A DNA stretch of 8,344 nucleotides from an uncultured Bacillota bacterium (GCA_934427095.1 CAKRYM010000056.1:1-8344), one strand, 5' to 3'. Shown: positions 1 to 8,219, counted from the stretch's first letter. The notes: generated from the letters alone by a model not told the origin. Translations and numbers: made by a program.

Positions 1-459
1 TAAATGGTAGCCAGAATCAGGCTCTGTCACAGAACCAGCAGCCAAAAATGCGCCACGCAAATAGGCTCTACGACAACATTCTTCTCCTAAATACTGTTCC
101 TCTACTTTATGGGGAAAGGTAATTTGCCAACCATCTTTACCAAGCATACCAATGGCTGTAAGAAAATCTTCTACGCCGGGTTGAGCAGGAATAATCAAGT
201 CATATACGCGGTTCTTCTTCAGTCTTGTACGTCGATAAACCAAAATTTCTCTTTCTTCTACAAACTCTTTTGCCAAAACAAACATTTTTCTGGCCGCTGC
301 CGCATGCTCTGTCGTCATGCGTAGGGAAATCTGCTTCATTCCCCCAAAACGGATATTGCCATTAAGCAGAAAAAATGCAATAAATTCCGCTTTACGGCAA
401 CAACTTTTATTTGTTAAAACCCTGGTAAGATCATCTTTTACCTGTATGGAAAAGCTCAT
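1..459 (-). CDS. whiA: WhiA, sporulation/cell-division regulator family, N-terminal part (cut by left window edge)
   Basis: This is the first 153 codons of a WhiA-family protein; the rest lies beyond position 1. The start is the ATG at 459-457. It is preceded by a GGGGG stretch at 464-468, four bases upstream, which is a usable but close Shine-Dalgarno site. The N-terminus MSFSIQVKDDLTR, the CCRKAE motif at residues 20-25 and the segment RAYLRGAFLAAGSV at 131-144 are hallmarks of the family. The last of these belongs to the LAGLIDADG-like fold, which in WhiA has lost homing-endonuclease activity. Full-length proteins of about 300-325 residues add a C-terminal helix-turn-helix DNA-binding domain, which would lie outside this window. 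In Streptomyces WhiA is a transcription factor for sporulation. In Bacillus (YvcL) it affects cell division and chromosome segregation; its exact role here is not shown. It starts 14 bases after the rapZ stop, so it is very probably cotranscribed with it. Confidence 0.93.
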   Translation of the reverse strand, partial: MSFSIQVKDDLTRVLTNKSCCRKAEFIAFFLLNGNIRFGGMKQISLRMTTEHAAAARKMFVLAKEFVEEREILVYRRTRLKKNRVYDLIIPAQPGVEDFLTAIGMLGKDGWQITFPHKVEEQYLGEECCRRAYLRGAFLAAGSVTEPDSGYHL

Positions 460-473
460 AATTCCCCCATGAA

Positions 474-1385
474 TCAGTGATGCCACATTTCACTATCTCG
501 ATGATCCAGTGCCACCACATATCCATCTCGTCTTAATCTGCGGCTAACTTCAGCGGCAATGGCAGCGGAACGATGCTGACCACCCGTACAACCAATACCA
601 ATGGTTAAATTCTTTTTTCCTTCTTTCTGGTAATGAGGAAGTAAAAAATACAGCAAATGCATATATCTACGCAAAAACTCTCGACAAGGTTCATGTTTAA
701 TAACAAAATCGGCTACAGGCTTATCCAATCCCGTCAAATTCTTTAATTCCGGCACATAATAGGGATTGGGTAAGAAGCGCACATCCATAATTAAATCACA
801 GTCCGTCGGTACGCCATATTTAAAGCCAAAGCTAACCACAGAAACAGCGATACGATTGTTCTCTTCTTGCCGCAAGCTAGTAATCAACCGCTCGGTTAGC
901 ATATGACTATCCCCATTCGTCGTATCAATGACGATATCTGCTTGTCCACGCAAGTCCTGTAGCAAATGCCGTTCTCGTTCAATACAGGCCGAGGTACTGC
1001 TACCACTACGCTGTAATGGGTGCGGTCGCCGGTTTTCTTTATAGCGCCGGAGCAAAACGGCGTCAGAGGCGTCCAGAAAGACCAAACGATAATCAATAGA
1101 AGCAGCACGCAAGGAAGCTAATACATGTTCCAACTCAGGCAGAGATTCCACACCGCTTCGGATATCTGCTGCAATGGCAAGCTTAGGCGCTTTTTCTGTT
1201 CCCAGTCCATAATTTAATGTTTCAATAAATTTTTCAAACAGCAATGGCGGCAAATTATCAATACAAAACCATCCCATATCCTCTAAAGCTTTGATTGCTT
1301 GTGTCTTCCCTGCTCCGCTCATCCCGGTAATAATGACAATCTGGCTATTGGGCATCGCTTCCGTCTTTTTTTTCTGCTCTTCCAT
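474..1385 (-). CDS. rapZ: RapZ/YvcJ family nucleotide-binding protein
   Basis: This is a complete P-loop protein of the RapZ (YvcJ, YhbJ) family, 303 residues with the chosen start. The Walker A motif GMSGAGKT is at residues 21-28, followed by the family sequence ALEDMGWFCIDNLPP (33-47). A Walker B-like strand LVFLDAS is at 101-107, followed by RRYKENRRPHPL. The C-terminal domain carries GIGCTGGQHRS at 263-273. In E. coli RapZ binds small RNAs and delivers GlmZ to RNase E to control glucosamine-6-phosphate synthase. In Bacillus, YvcJ binds and hydrolyses nucleotides and its target is less clear, so an RNA role here is inference. The start is uncertain. The frame is open from a TTG at 1439, with ATGs at 1394, 1385 and 1355, none with a strong ribosome binding site. 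The ATG at 1355 gives 293 residues, nearest the usual 285-295; the one at 1385 (MEEQKKK...) gives 303. All overlap the end of uvrC, which suggests translational coupling. Confidence 0.93.
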   Translation of the reverse strand: MEEQKKKTEAMPNSQIVIITGMSGAGKTQAIKALEDMGWFCIDNLPPLLFEKFIETLNYGLGTEKAPKLAIAADIRSGVESLPELEHVLASLRAASIDYRLVFLDASDAVLLRRYKENRRPHPLQRSGSSTSACIERERHLLQDLRGQADIVIDTTNGDSHMLTERLITSLRQEENNRIAVSVVSFGFKYGVPTDCDLIMDVRFLPNPYYVPELKNLTGLDKPVADFVIKHEPCREFLRRYMHLLYFLLPHYQKEGKKNLTIGIGCTGGQHRSAAIAAEVSRRLRRDGYVVALDHRDSEMWHH

Positions 1386-3234
1386 TTGCCCCATTCTCTC
1401 TTTCTTTTTGATGTAGAAAAGCGTATAACTGGCTAGCAATCGTCCGATTCATTTTTGGTGCTGCGGCTAACTCTTCTTCTGTGGCAGCCATAATTTGTTT
1501 TAATGAACCAAAGGTTTTTAACAAAGCTTTCCTTCGTTCCGTTCCTATCCCTGGCGCTTCATCTAATGTGCTTTTAACCTGCCCTTTTCCTCGCAATTGC
1601 CGGTGGAAAGTGATGGCAAAACGATGGGCCTCATCGCGTAACCGCTGTAAAAGTTGCAGAGCCTCACTATCATAAGGCAAACGTAAAGATTGGGAACGGC
1701 CAGGCAAAAATACTTCTTCCTCTTGTTTAGCCAAGGAAATAATTGCCGGCCATTTTACGCCCATATCATCCAACCGGTCACAGACCGCGTGTAACTGCCC
1801 TTTCCCCCCATCGATCACCAATAGATCCGGGAAGCGCCCAAAATCTAGCGGCTCTTTTCCAGCTTCCCTTTCCTCCAGGCCGCGTTGATAGCGTCGTTGA
1901 ATGACTTCCTGCAAAGCGGCAAAGTCATTGCTTTCTGTTAAGGTCTTAATTTTAAATTTGCGATAATCCTTGGGGGAAGCCGCACCTTTGATAAACACAA
2001 CCATGGAACCAACCATATAAGTGCCTTGCACATGGCTGATATCATAACATTCAATTCGATTCGGCGTGGTTTCCAAATGTAAAACTTGGCGCAATTCTTC
2101 CAAAGCTTTACTGTTTCTCGTTTGCTGGCGTATTCTGGACTGAAGATAATTATCCAGCACCAGTTTTGCATTAGCAGTAGTCAAATCCAACAGGCGTTTT
2201 TTATTTCCTCTTTGCGGCAAAAGCAAATTAACCCGATGACAACAACTTGCGGCTAAGGCATCAGACAAAACTGCTGCATCCGTAGGTAATACGCTGCAAT
2301 ATAATTCTCGGGGAATCAGCTGACCGCCACCATAATATTCCATGATAAAGCTTGCCATCATTTGCTGTTCTCCTGCCCCATCCGCATTGGTCAGGAAAAA
2401 ATGATCTCTGCCTACTACGGTACCTGCTCGTACCCGGAAAATCTGCACTACCGCCTGATCCTCCGCACAAGAGAGAGAAAGAATGTCATAATCTCCGGTC
2501 CCTGTGCCTTGATCCAGCTGCTGCTGCGTCTGCAGAGCCATTAAGGTGTTCATCCGATCGCGATGCTTTGCCGCCTCCTCAAACTGAAGGGCTTCAGCAG
2601 CTTCTTCCATCAGATGGCGCTCGTGCTTAATCAATTCTTTTGTTTTTCCTTGTAAAAATAGCATTACGTTTTGAACGATTTTGCCATATTCCTCTCGGGA
2701 AATTCCACCAGTACAAGGCGCCTTGCATTTCCCAATGTGGGCGTTTAAACAAGCTCGCTGCCCTTTTTGAAAGCTTTTGCAAGTGCGCAGCGGATAAATT
2801 TGTCCAATGGTTTCTAATGCCTGCCGCATTTCACCAACCGCAGGATAAGGCCCAAAATACTTGCTGCCGTCATTCTTTGCCCGTCTGGCCACCAATAAGC
2901 GGGGATATTCTTCTTCTAACGTGAGTCGAAGATAGGGATAGTGCTTATCATCCCGCATGAGAATATTATAATGGGGCGCATGCTCCTTAATCAGATTCGC
3001 TTCTAAGATTAAAGCCTCTGTCTCATTTCCCACAATTACGGTCTCTAAATCCGCAATATGCGCCACCAACATCTCGGTTTTCGGGTCATGCTGGCCATGG
3101 AAATAGGAGCGAACCCGGTTTTTCAGATTCACTGCCTTTCCCACGTAAATTACCACGCCATCCTCATCCTTCATGAGATAGCAACCTGGTAAATCCGGCA
3201 ATTTTTCCAGTTTTTCTTTTAGAATATCATTCAT
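1345..3234 (-). CDS. uvrC: Excinuclease ABC subunit C (UvrC), dual-incision nuclease
   Basis: UvrC is recruited by the UvrB-DNA complex in the cytoplasm and cuts the damaged strand on both sides of the lesion. At 629 residues it is slightly longer than the usual 590-620. The GIY-YIG nuclease (3' cut) spans about 12-95. Here the GIY position reads GCYL (17-20) and the YIG position reads YVG (30-32); the conserved glutamate is E78 in ETEALILEANLI. A four-cysteine cluster C152, C162, C170, C174 matches the iron-sulfur ligands reported for UvrC. The UVR motif that pairs with UvrB is at about 205-232. The RNase H-like nuclease (5' cut) has D398 (CYDISH), D475 (VIDGGKGQ) and H537 (RDEAHRFA), and helix-hairpin-helix motifs cover about 555-608. 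The last 20 residues are a charged tail encoded in the overlap with rapZ. The ATG lies 12 bases after the uvrA stop and has only a weak TAAG-like ribosome binding site, so translation may be coupled to uvrA. Confidence 0.98.
   Translation of the reverse strand: MNDILKEKLEKLPDLPGCYLMKDEDGVVIYVGKAVNLKNRVRSYFHGQHDPKTEMLVAHIADLETVIVGNETEALILEANLIKEHAPHYNILMRDDKHYPYLRLTLEEEYPRLLVARRAKNDGSKYFGPYPAVGEMRQALETIGQIYPLRTCKSFQKGQRACLNAHIGKCKAPCTGGISREEYGKIVQNVMLFLQGKTKELIKHERHLMEEAAEALQFEEAAKHRDRMNTLMALQTQQQLDQGTGTGDYDILSLSCAEDQAVVQIFRVRAGTVVGRDHFFLTNADGAGEQQMMASFIMEYYGGGQLIPRELYCSVLPTDAAVLSDALAASCCHRVNLLLPQRGNKKRLLDLTTANAKLVLDNYLQSRIRQQTRNSKALEELRQVLHLETTPNRIECYDISHVQGTYMVGSMVVFIKGAASPKDYRKFKIKTLTESNDFAALQEVIQRRYQRGLEEREAGKEPLDFGRFPDLLVIDGGKGQLHAVCDRLDDMGVKWPAIISLAKQEEEVFLPGRSQSLRLPYDSEALQLLQRLRDEAHRFAITFHRQLRGKGQVKSTLDEAPGIGTERRKALLKTFGSLKQIMAATEEELAAAPKMNRTIASQLYAFLHQKERENGANGRAEKKDGSDAQ
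1366..1373 (-). other. A8 homopolymer run in the uvrC/rapZ overlap
   Basis: The minus strand has eight consecutive A residues in the region shared by the 3' end of uvrC (codons for EKK) and, if rapZ starts at or upstream of 1385, its first codons (KKK). The rapZ frame is +1 relative to uvrC. An RNA lacking one A would therefore read from uvrC straight into rapZ, past the uvrC stop at 1347-1345. The run itself is seen directly; any slippage is inference. Confidence 0.6.
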
Positions 3235-3246
3235 ACGCTTAGAAAA

Positions 3247-6084
3247 TCATTTTTTCAGTATTTTCGCTAAGAATTGGCCGGTATAACTCTTTTTACAGGC
3301 AGCAATTTGTTCCGGCGTACCAGTGGCAACTACAGTACCGCCGCGATCACCACCTTCCGGTCCCAGGTCAATGATATAATCCGCAGTCTTAATCACATCA
3401 AGATTGTGTTCAATCACCACAACAGTATCCCCATTGTCTACTAACCGCTGCAATACCTCTAACAAGCGATGAATATCATCAGCATGTAAGCCAGTGGTCG
3501 GTTCATCCAGAATATAGAGACTGCGTCCATTGGAACGGCGTGCCAATTCCGTAGAAAGCTTTACCCGCTGCGCTTCACCACCAGACAAAGTGGTGGCGCT
3601 TTGCCCCAGCCGAATATAGCCCAATCCAACGTCTTTTAACGTTTGTAACTTACGCTTTAATTTAGGCAAATTGGCAAAAAAGATCAGTGCTTCATCCACG
3701 GTCATCTCTAACACATCGGCGATATTTTTATCCCGGAAATAAACGTCCAACGTTTCCCGGTTATAGCGCTTGCCGTGACAAACCTCACAAGGGACATAAA
3801 CATCAGGCAAAAACAACATTTCAATTTTGGTTGAACCATCACCCTGACAAGCTTCACAGCGTCCGCCGCGTACATTAAAACTAAAACGACCTGGTTTATA
3901 ACCCTTAGCTTTCGCATCAGGCGTCTGGCTATACAATTCGCGGATTAAATCAAATAGCCCAGTATACGTGGCAGGATTGGAACGGGGGGTACGCCCAATG
4001 GGTGATTGGTCAATCATAATCACTTTTTCCAGATTTTCCAGTCCTTCAATCCGGTCATGTTTACCTGCTATGGTATAAGCGCGGTTTAATTGTCTAGCGC
4101 AAGCTTTATACAAAATTTCATTAATCAGGCTGCTTTTACCAGATCCCGATACGCCTGTCACACAAACGAAACAACCAAGAGGAATCTCCACATCAATATT
4201 TTTTAAGTTATTTTCTGCTGCGCCGAAGATGGCGAGCTTAGCGCCACTCCCGCTCCGTCTATTTTCCGGAATAGCGATCTGTTTTTTGCCAGAAAGATAT
4301 TGCCCTGTAATACTATTCGGATTGGCAATTACTTCTGCAGGCGTGCCAGCTGCCACCACCTGGCCACCATGCTCCCCAGCCCCAGGGCCAATATCCAAAA
4401 GATAATCGGCATTCATCATCATTTCATCGTCATGTTCCACCACCAAAACGGTGTTACCCAGATCACGTAAGCTCTTTAAGGCATTAATGAGCTTCACATT
4501 GTCCCGCTGATGCAGGCCAATGCTGGGCTCATCCAGGATGTATAACACCCCCATTAGATGAGAACCAATTTGACTAGCCAAACGAATCCGCTGCGCTTCG
4601 CCCCCAGACAAAGTAGTAGCGGCGCGGGCCAAAGTAAGATAATCCAAGCCCACGTTAATGAGAAAATCCAATCTCTCCTGTATTTCTTTGATAATCCGCC
4701 CACCAATGGCCTGTTCCCGTGGAGAAAAGGTCAAATTGGCCAGAAATTCTCTGGATTTACGAATGGGCATACGGCTTAATTCATCAATGTTTTTCCCGCC
4801 GATGGTTACCGAAAGAACTTCCGGCTTCAATCTGGCGCCATGGCAAACCGTGCAGGGGCGAATCGTCATATACCGTTCAATATCTTCTTTCATAAAAGAA
4901 GAGGCTGTTTCCCGGTAACGCCGTTCTAAATTGGGAATAATCCCCTCCCAATGATGCATCCAAATTCGTGGTTCCGTAGCACCCGGTTCTTTATAGGAAA
5001 TGGCAAATTTCTCCGTACCACAGCCGTAAAAAATTTCCTTTACCGCCCAATCCGGCATTTCTTTAAACGGGACATCTAGAGAAAACTGATGGGCTTGGCT
5101 AATTGCCTCGACATGCCGGAAGAACCAACTTTGCTGATTATCTTTTAAAGGTGTCAACGCCCCTTGCCGAATACTCAAATTTTCATCATGAATCATTTGC
5201 TGTGGGTCCAATATCTGCGAATAGCCCAAACCAGTACAAGCAGGACAAGCGCCAAAGGGATTATTAAAGCTGAACATCCGTGGGGACAATTCCTCTAGGC
5301 TGACACCACAAACTGGACAAGCATATTCCTGACTAAACAACGATTCCGTCTTTTCGCCATCAGGAAATTCTGCGGCAACGGCAGCCAAGCCATTTCCTTT
5401 GTTTAAGCATAGCTCTAAAGAATCGGCCAAACGGCGTGTATCTTCATGTTTCAGCCTTACCCGGTCAACAACCAAATCAATATCATGCTTAAATGTTTTT
5501 TTCAGCACAATGTCTTCGCTTAATTCACGAATCTCTCCATCCACTCGTACCCGAACATAGCCTTGTGCTTTAGCATCAGCAAAGATTTTCTGAAACACCC
5601 CTTTGCGCTGCCGGGCAATGGGTGCCATTAGCAACAACCGGCTTCCTTCCGGCCATTGGCAAATCGCGTCTGTCATCTGATCCACACTTTGCTTCGTAAT
5701 CGGTCGGCCGCACTTGGGGCAATGAGCCAGACCTAAGCGAGAATAAAGCAAACGTAAATAGTCATGAATTTCCGTCACCGTACCAACTGTGGATCTAGGG
5801 TTATGACTAGTAGACTTTTGATCAATGGAGATAGCTGGGGAAAGTCCGTCAATTTGATCCACGTCTGGTTTACTCATTTGCCCCAAAAACATTCTGGCAT
5901 AGGAAGAAAGGCTTTCCACATAACGACGCTGCCCTTCGGCGTAGACCGTATCAAAGGCCAGGCTGCTTTTTCCTGAGCCAGAAAGCCCTGTAACGACCAC
6001 CAGCTTGTCCCGGGGAATTTCCACATCAATATTCTTTAAATTGTTTTGCCGCGCACCGCGGATAACGATTTTATCAGAGTCCAT
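3247..6084 (-). CDS. uvrA: Excinuclease ABC subunit A (UvrA), damage-sensing ABC ATPase
   Basis: UvrA is the dimeric ATPase that scans DNA, recognises distortions and loads UvrB. The protein is intact at 945 residues, normal for the family (about 940-960). It has two ABC ATPase halves. The first has Walker A GLSGSGKS at 33-40, signature LSGGEAQR at 492-499 and Walker B YILDEP at 515-520. The second has Walker A GVSGSGKS at 644-651, signature LSGGEAQR at 833-840 and Walker B YILDEP at 857-862. All three zinc modules are visible as CxxC pairs: 122/125 with 411/414, 256/259 with 280/283, and 743/746 with 766/769. The segment between the first Walker A and its signature holds the UvrB-binding and insertion domains. 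The start ATG (6084-6082) lies 34 bases after the uvrB stop. A GGGAG element at 6098-6102 is 13 bases upstream, a rather long spacing. No key residue is missing. Confidence 0.99.
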   Translation of the reverse strand: MDSDKIVIRGARQNNLKNIDVEIPRDKLVVVTGLSGSGKSSLAFDTVYAEGQRRYVESLSSYARMFLGQMSKPDVDQIDGLSPAISIDQKSTSHNPRSTVGTVTEIHDYLRLLYSRLGLAHCPKCGRPITKQSVDQMTDAICQWPEGSRLLLMAPIARQRKGVFQKIFADAKAQGYVRVRVDGEIRELSEDIVLKKTFKHDIDLVVDRVRLKHEDTRRLADSLELCLNKGNGLAAVAAEFPDGEKTESLFSQEYACPVCGVSLEELSPRMFSFNNPFGACPACTGLGYSQILDPQQMIHDENLSIRQGALTPLKDNQQSWFFRHVEAISQAHQFSLDVPFKEMPDWAVKEIFYGCGTEKFAISYKEPGATEPRIWMHHWEGIIPNLERRYRETASSFMKEDIERYMTIRPCTVCHGARLKPEVLSVTIGGKNIDELSRMPIRKSREFLANLTFSPREQAIGGRIIKEIQERLDFLINVGLDYLTLARAATTLSGGEAQRIRLASQIGSHLMGVLYILDEPSIGLHQRDNVKLINALKSLRDLGNTVLVVEHDDEMMMNADYLLDIGPGAGEHGGQVVAAGTPAEVIANPNSITGQYLSGKKQIAIPENRRSGSGAKLAIFGAAENNLKNIDVEIPLGCFVCVTGVSGSGKSSLINEILYKACARQLNRAYTIAGKHDRIEGLENLEKVIMIDQSPIGRTPRSNPATYTGLFDLIRELYSQTPDAKAKGYKPGRFSFNVRGGRCEACQGDGSTKIEMLFLPDVYVPCEVCHGKRYNRETLDVYFRDKNIADVLEMTVDEALIFFANLPKLKRKLQTLKDVGLGYIRLGQSATTLSGGEAQRVKLSTELARRSNGRSLYILDEPTTGLHADDIHRLLEVLQRLVDNGDTVVVIEHNLDVIKTADYIIDLGPEGGDRGGTVVATGTPEQIAACKKSYTGQFLAKILKK

Positions 6085-6118
6085 GAATTTTTCTTAACTC
6101 CCGTTTTCTTGAAAAAAT

Positions 6119-8152
6119 TTATTTTGCCCCTTGCCGGCCAACGGCACGTAACTCCATAATGGCATCACGCAGCTGCGCGGCCTCTTCGAACTCCAGCCGA
6201 TGGGCAGCCGCCTTCATTTCCGCTTCCAAGGAGCGAATCAGTTTTTCTCTTTCTGCTTTCTTCAGATGCGTGGGGTCACCTCTCCGATGCAAAGCTTCGC
6301 TCTTGCTATCACTGTTTTCAGCAGCGGATTCAGGTAAAATACTGGCGATTACGTCTTTTACTTCCTTGATAATCGTCCGGGGAATAATCCCGTGCTCCTT
6401 ATTATATGCCTCTTGCTTTTCCCTGCGTCGAGCAGTTTCCCGCATAGCAGCAGCCATAGAATCTGTGATCCGATCCGCATAAAGAATAACTTTCCCTTCG
6501 GCATTTCTGGCTGCTCTCCCTATGGTCTGAATCAACGATTGCTCTGAACGGAGAAAACCTTCTTTATCAGCATCCAAAATTGCCACCAAAGAAACTTCCG
6601 GTAAATCCAAGCCTTCTCTAAGCAAGTTAATCCCGACCAAAACATCAAATACCCCTAAACGTAGATCGCGCACGATAGTCATGCGTTCAAAAGTTTTTAC
6701 GTCAGAATGCAAATAACGCACTTTAAAGCCATTTTCATCTAAATATTTCGTTAAATCCTCAGCCATACGTTTCGTCAAGGTCGTAACAAGTACCCTTTGA
6801 TTTTTAGCAATACGCTGTTGGATTTCATTTTGCAAATCGTCGATCTGTCCCTTAATTGGATGAACTTCTACCAAGGGGTCTAATAGACCTGTTGGGCGAA
6901 CGACCTGCTCTACTAAATTCTCCTGCCGAGACATCTCATATTTGCCAGGGGTGGCAGAAACATAAATCAGCTGATGGGTTCTTTCTTCAAATTCCGCAAA
7001 GGTTAAAGGACGATTGTCTCTGGCAGAAGGCAAACGAAAACCATATTCTACCAAAGAATTCTTCCTACTCCTATCGCCTTCATACATACCGCCTAACTGA
7101 GGAATAGTCACATGACTTTCATCAATCATGACCAAATAATCTTCTGGGAAATAGTCCAGTAAGGTATAAGGCGCTTCCCCTTCCTTACGGCCAGTAAGAT
7201 AGCGGCTATAATTCTCAATACCGCTGCAATGCCCAATGCTTTCCATCATTTCCAGATCGAAATTTGTCCGCTGCTCCAATCGTTGGGCTTCCAGCAGTTT
7301 ATCCTCTTTACGTAATTCTTCCAAACGTATCGCCAGCTCCTCACGAATAGAAGCAAGGGCAATTTTCATCCGTTCTGCTTGGGTTACATAATGACTAGCA
7401 GGAAAAATCGATAGACTAGGTAAGTCTGCCAAAATTTCGCCGGTCAGGGTATCGATTTCCAGTAATTTTTCTACCTCATCTCCCCACAGCTGTATCCGTA
7501 AGGCACGGTCTCCATTTCCAGCAGGGAAAACTTCTAAAACATCGCCATGCACACGGAAAGTACCCCGATGAAAATCTAATTCATTCCGGGTGTACTGCAT
7601 TTCTACCAAACGTCGAACAATATCGTCCCGTTCGGCAATTTTCCCTACAGTCAATGTCATGGAAAGATCCATATAGTCCGTGGGATCGCATAAGCCATAA
7701 ATAGCAGAAACAGAAGCAACAATAATCGTATCCCGCCGGGTCAATAAATGCTCCGTAGCCGCATGGCGTAATTTTTCAATCTCGTCATTGATACTAGCAT
7801 CTTTGGCGATATATGTATCTGAACTCGGGATATAGGCTTCTGGTTGATAGTAATCGTAATAAGAGATGAAATACTCCACCGCCGCATCAGGAAAAAATTC
7901 ACGAAAGTCCCCGCAAAGCTGAGCGGCCAAGGTTTTATTATGGGCAATCACCAAAGTAGGTCTGTTCAATCGTGCGATCACATTAGCCATGGTAAAGGTC
8001 TTACCACTGCCTGTCACGCCTAACAAAATTTGATGATGGTCTCCCCGCAATACACCTTCGCATAAAGAATCAATTGCTTTGGGCTGGTCACCTGTTGGTT
8101 CATAAGGGCTGACCAGTTTAAATTGATTATTTTGCCGAATTAATTCGCTCAT
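6119..8152 (-). CDS. uvrB: Excinuclease ABC subunit B (UvrB), damage-verifying helicase-like ATPase
   Basis: UvrB is loaded onto damaged DNA by UvrA, verifies the lesion by threading one strand behind its beta-hairpin, and recruits UvrC and later the helicase UvrD. The protein is complete at 677 residues, in the family range of about 655-680. The Walker A motif GVTGSGKT is at residues 45-52. The damage-probing beta-hairpin YYDYYQPEAYIP is at 98-109. Helicase motif II (DESH) is at 344-347, SATPG at 399-403 and motif VI QTIGRAARN at 542-550. The C-terminal UVR motif, which contacts UvrC, is at about 632-667 (SLEAEMKAAAHRLEFEEAAQ). The less conserved linker at about 605-630 is normal. The ATG at 8152-8150 has a good Shine-Dalgarno sequence (GGTGGAGG) eight bases upstream. 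As the first gene after a terminator and candidate promoter, it appears to head the uvrB-uvrA-uvrC-rapZ-whiA unit. Confidence 0.99.
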   Translation of the reverse strand: MSELIRQNNQFKLVSPYEPTGDQPKAIDSLCEGVLRGDHHQILLGVTGSGKTFTMANVIARLNRPTLVIAHNKTLAAQLCGDFREFFPDAAVEYFISYYDYYQPEAYIPSSDTYIAKDASINDEIEKLRHAATEHLLTRRDTIIVASVSAIYGLCDPTDYMDLSMTLTVGKIAERDDIVRRLVEMQYTRNELDFHRGTFRVHGDVLEVFPAGNGDRALRIQLWGDEVEKLLEIDTLTGEILADLPSLSIFPASHYVTQAERMKIALASIREELAIRLEELRKEDKLLEAQRLEQRTNFDLEMMESIGHCSGIENYSRYLTGRKEGEAPYTLLDYFPEDYLVMIDESHVTIPQLGGMYEGDRSRKNSLVEYGFRLPSARDNRPLTFAEFEERTHQLIYVSATPGKYEMSRQENLVEQVVRPTGLLDPLVEVHPIKGQIDDLQNEIQQRIAKNQRVLVTTLTKRMAEDLTKYLDENGFKVRYLHSDVKTFERMTIVRDLRLGVFDVLVGINLLREGLDLPEVSLVAILDADKEGFLRSEQSLIQTIGRAARNAEGKVILYADRITDSMAAAMRETARRREKQEAYNKEHGIIPRTIIKEVKDVIASILPESAAENSDSKSEALHRRGDPTHLKKAEREKLIRSLEAEMKAAAHRLEFEEAAQLRDAIMELRAVGRQGAK

Positions 8153-8160
8153 ACCCTAAT

Positions 8161-8168
8161 CCTCCACC
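8161..8168 (-). promoter_or_regulatory. Ribosome binding site of uvrB
   Basis: The minus strand reads GGTGGAGG here, followed by eight bases and the uvrB ATG at 8152. This is the clearest Shine-Dalgarno match in the window and fixes the uvrB start. Confidence 0.8.
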
Positions 8169-8171
8169 ATA

Positions 8172-8180
8172 AGTATAGCA
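8172..8180 (-). promoter_or_regulatory. Candidate extended -10 promoter for the uvrB operon
   Basis: The minus strand reads TGCTATACT, a TGn extension followed by TATACT (five of six bases of the sigma-A -10 consensus). It sits between the upstream terminator and uvrB, where a promoter is needed. The -35 is poor: a T-rich run lies at the right distance and a TTGTTT lies farther upstream. That is tolerable for an extended -10 promoter. Transcription would begin near 8165, leaving a very short leader. A second, overlapping -10 (TATGCT, 8177-8182) would start the RNA a few bases earlier and include the whole Shine-Dalgarno sequence. This is inferred from sequence only. Confidence 0.5.
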
Positions 8181-8190
8181 TAACCGCTAT
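8175..8190. repeat. Short inverted repeat overlapping the uvrB -10 (possible operator)
   Basis: The arms ATAGC and GCTAT pair perfectly around a six-base centre (ATAACC on the plus strand). The repeat covers part of the candidate -10 of uvrB, a position where a bound dimeric repressor would block transcription. Five-base arms can occur by chance, so function is speculative. It does not match the Bacillus LexA site (GAAC, four bases, GTTC). Confidence 0.25.
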
Positions 8191-8219
8191 CAGAAAAAAA
8201 GAAACAATCCTGAGTTCAT

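Noticed and set aside
109..324. Open frame of 71 codons on the plus strand
   Set aside because: It is antisense to whiA, whose frame has clear family motifs. It has no recognisable domain and is best explained as a shadow.
1420..1440. TATAC-like sequence inside the end of uvrC as a rapZ promoter
   Set aside because: No acceptable -35 is found at the proper distance. The close packing of the genes favours read-through from uvrB.
122..1440. Possible frameshift or pseudogene in the Uvr or RapZ genes
   Set aside because: All catalytic motifs are present, the lengths are normal and every frame is continuous, so the genes look intact.
2352..2924. Several plus-strand open frames of 60-94 codons inside uvrC
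   Set aside because: They overlap each other and lie antisense to a well-conserved uvrC. Their translations have the low-complexity, cysteine- and proline-rich look of shadows.
6159..6482. Plus-strand open frame of 107 codons opposite the 3' end of uvrB
   Set aside because: It is serine- and alanine-rich, as expected for the antisense of alanine-, arginine- and glutamate-rich UvrB codons. There is no independent support for a gene.
8200..8216. GAAC ... GTTT sequence upstream of uvrB as a possible LexA site
   Set aside because: The half-sites are eight bases apart instead of four, and the second half is imperfect, so it does not match the Bacillus-type SOS box.
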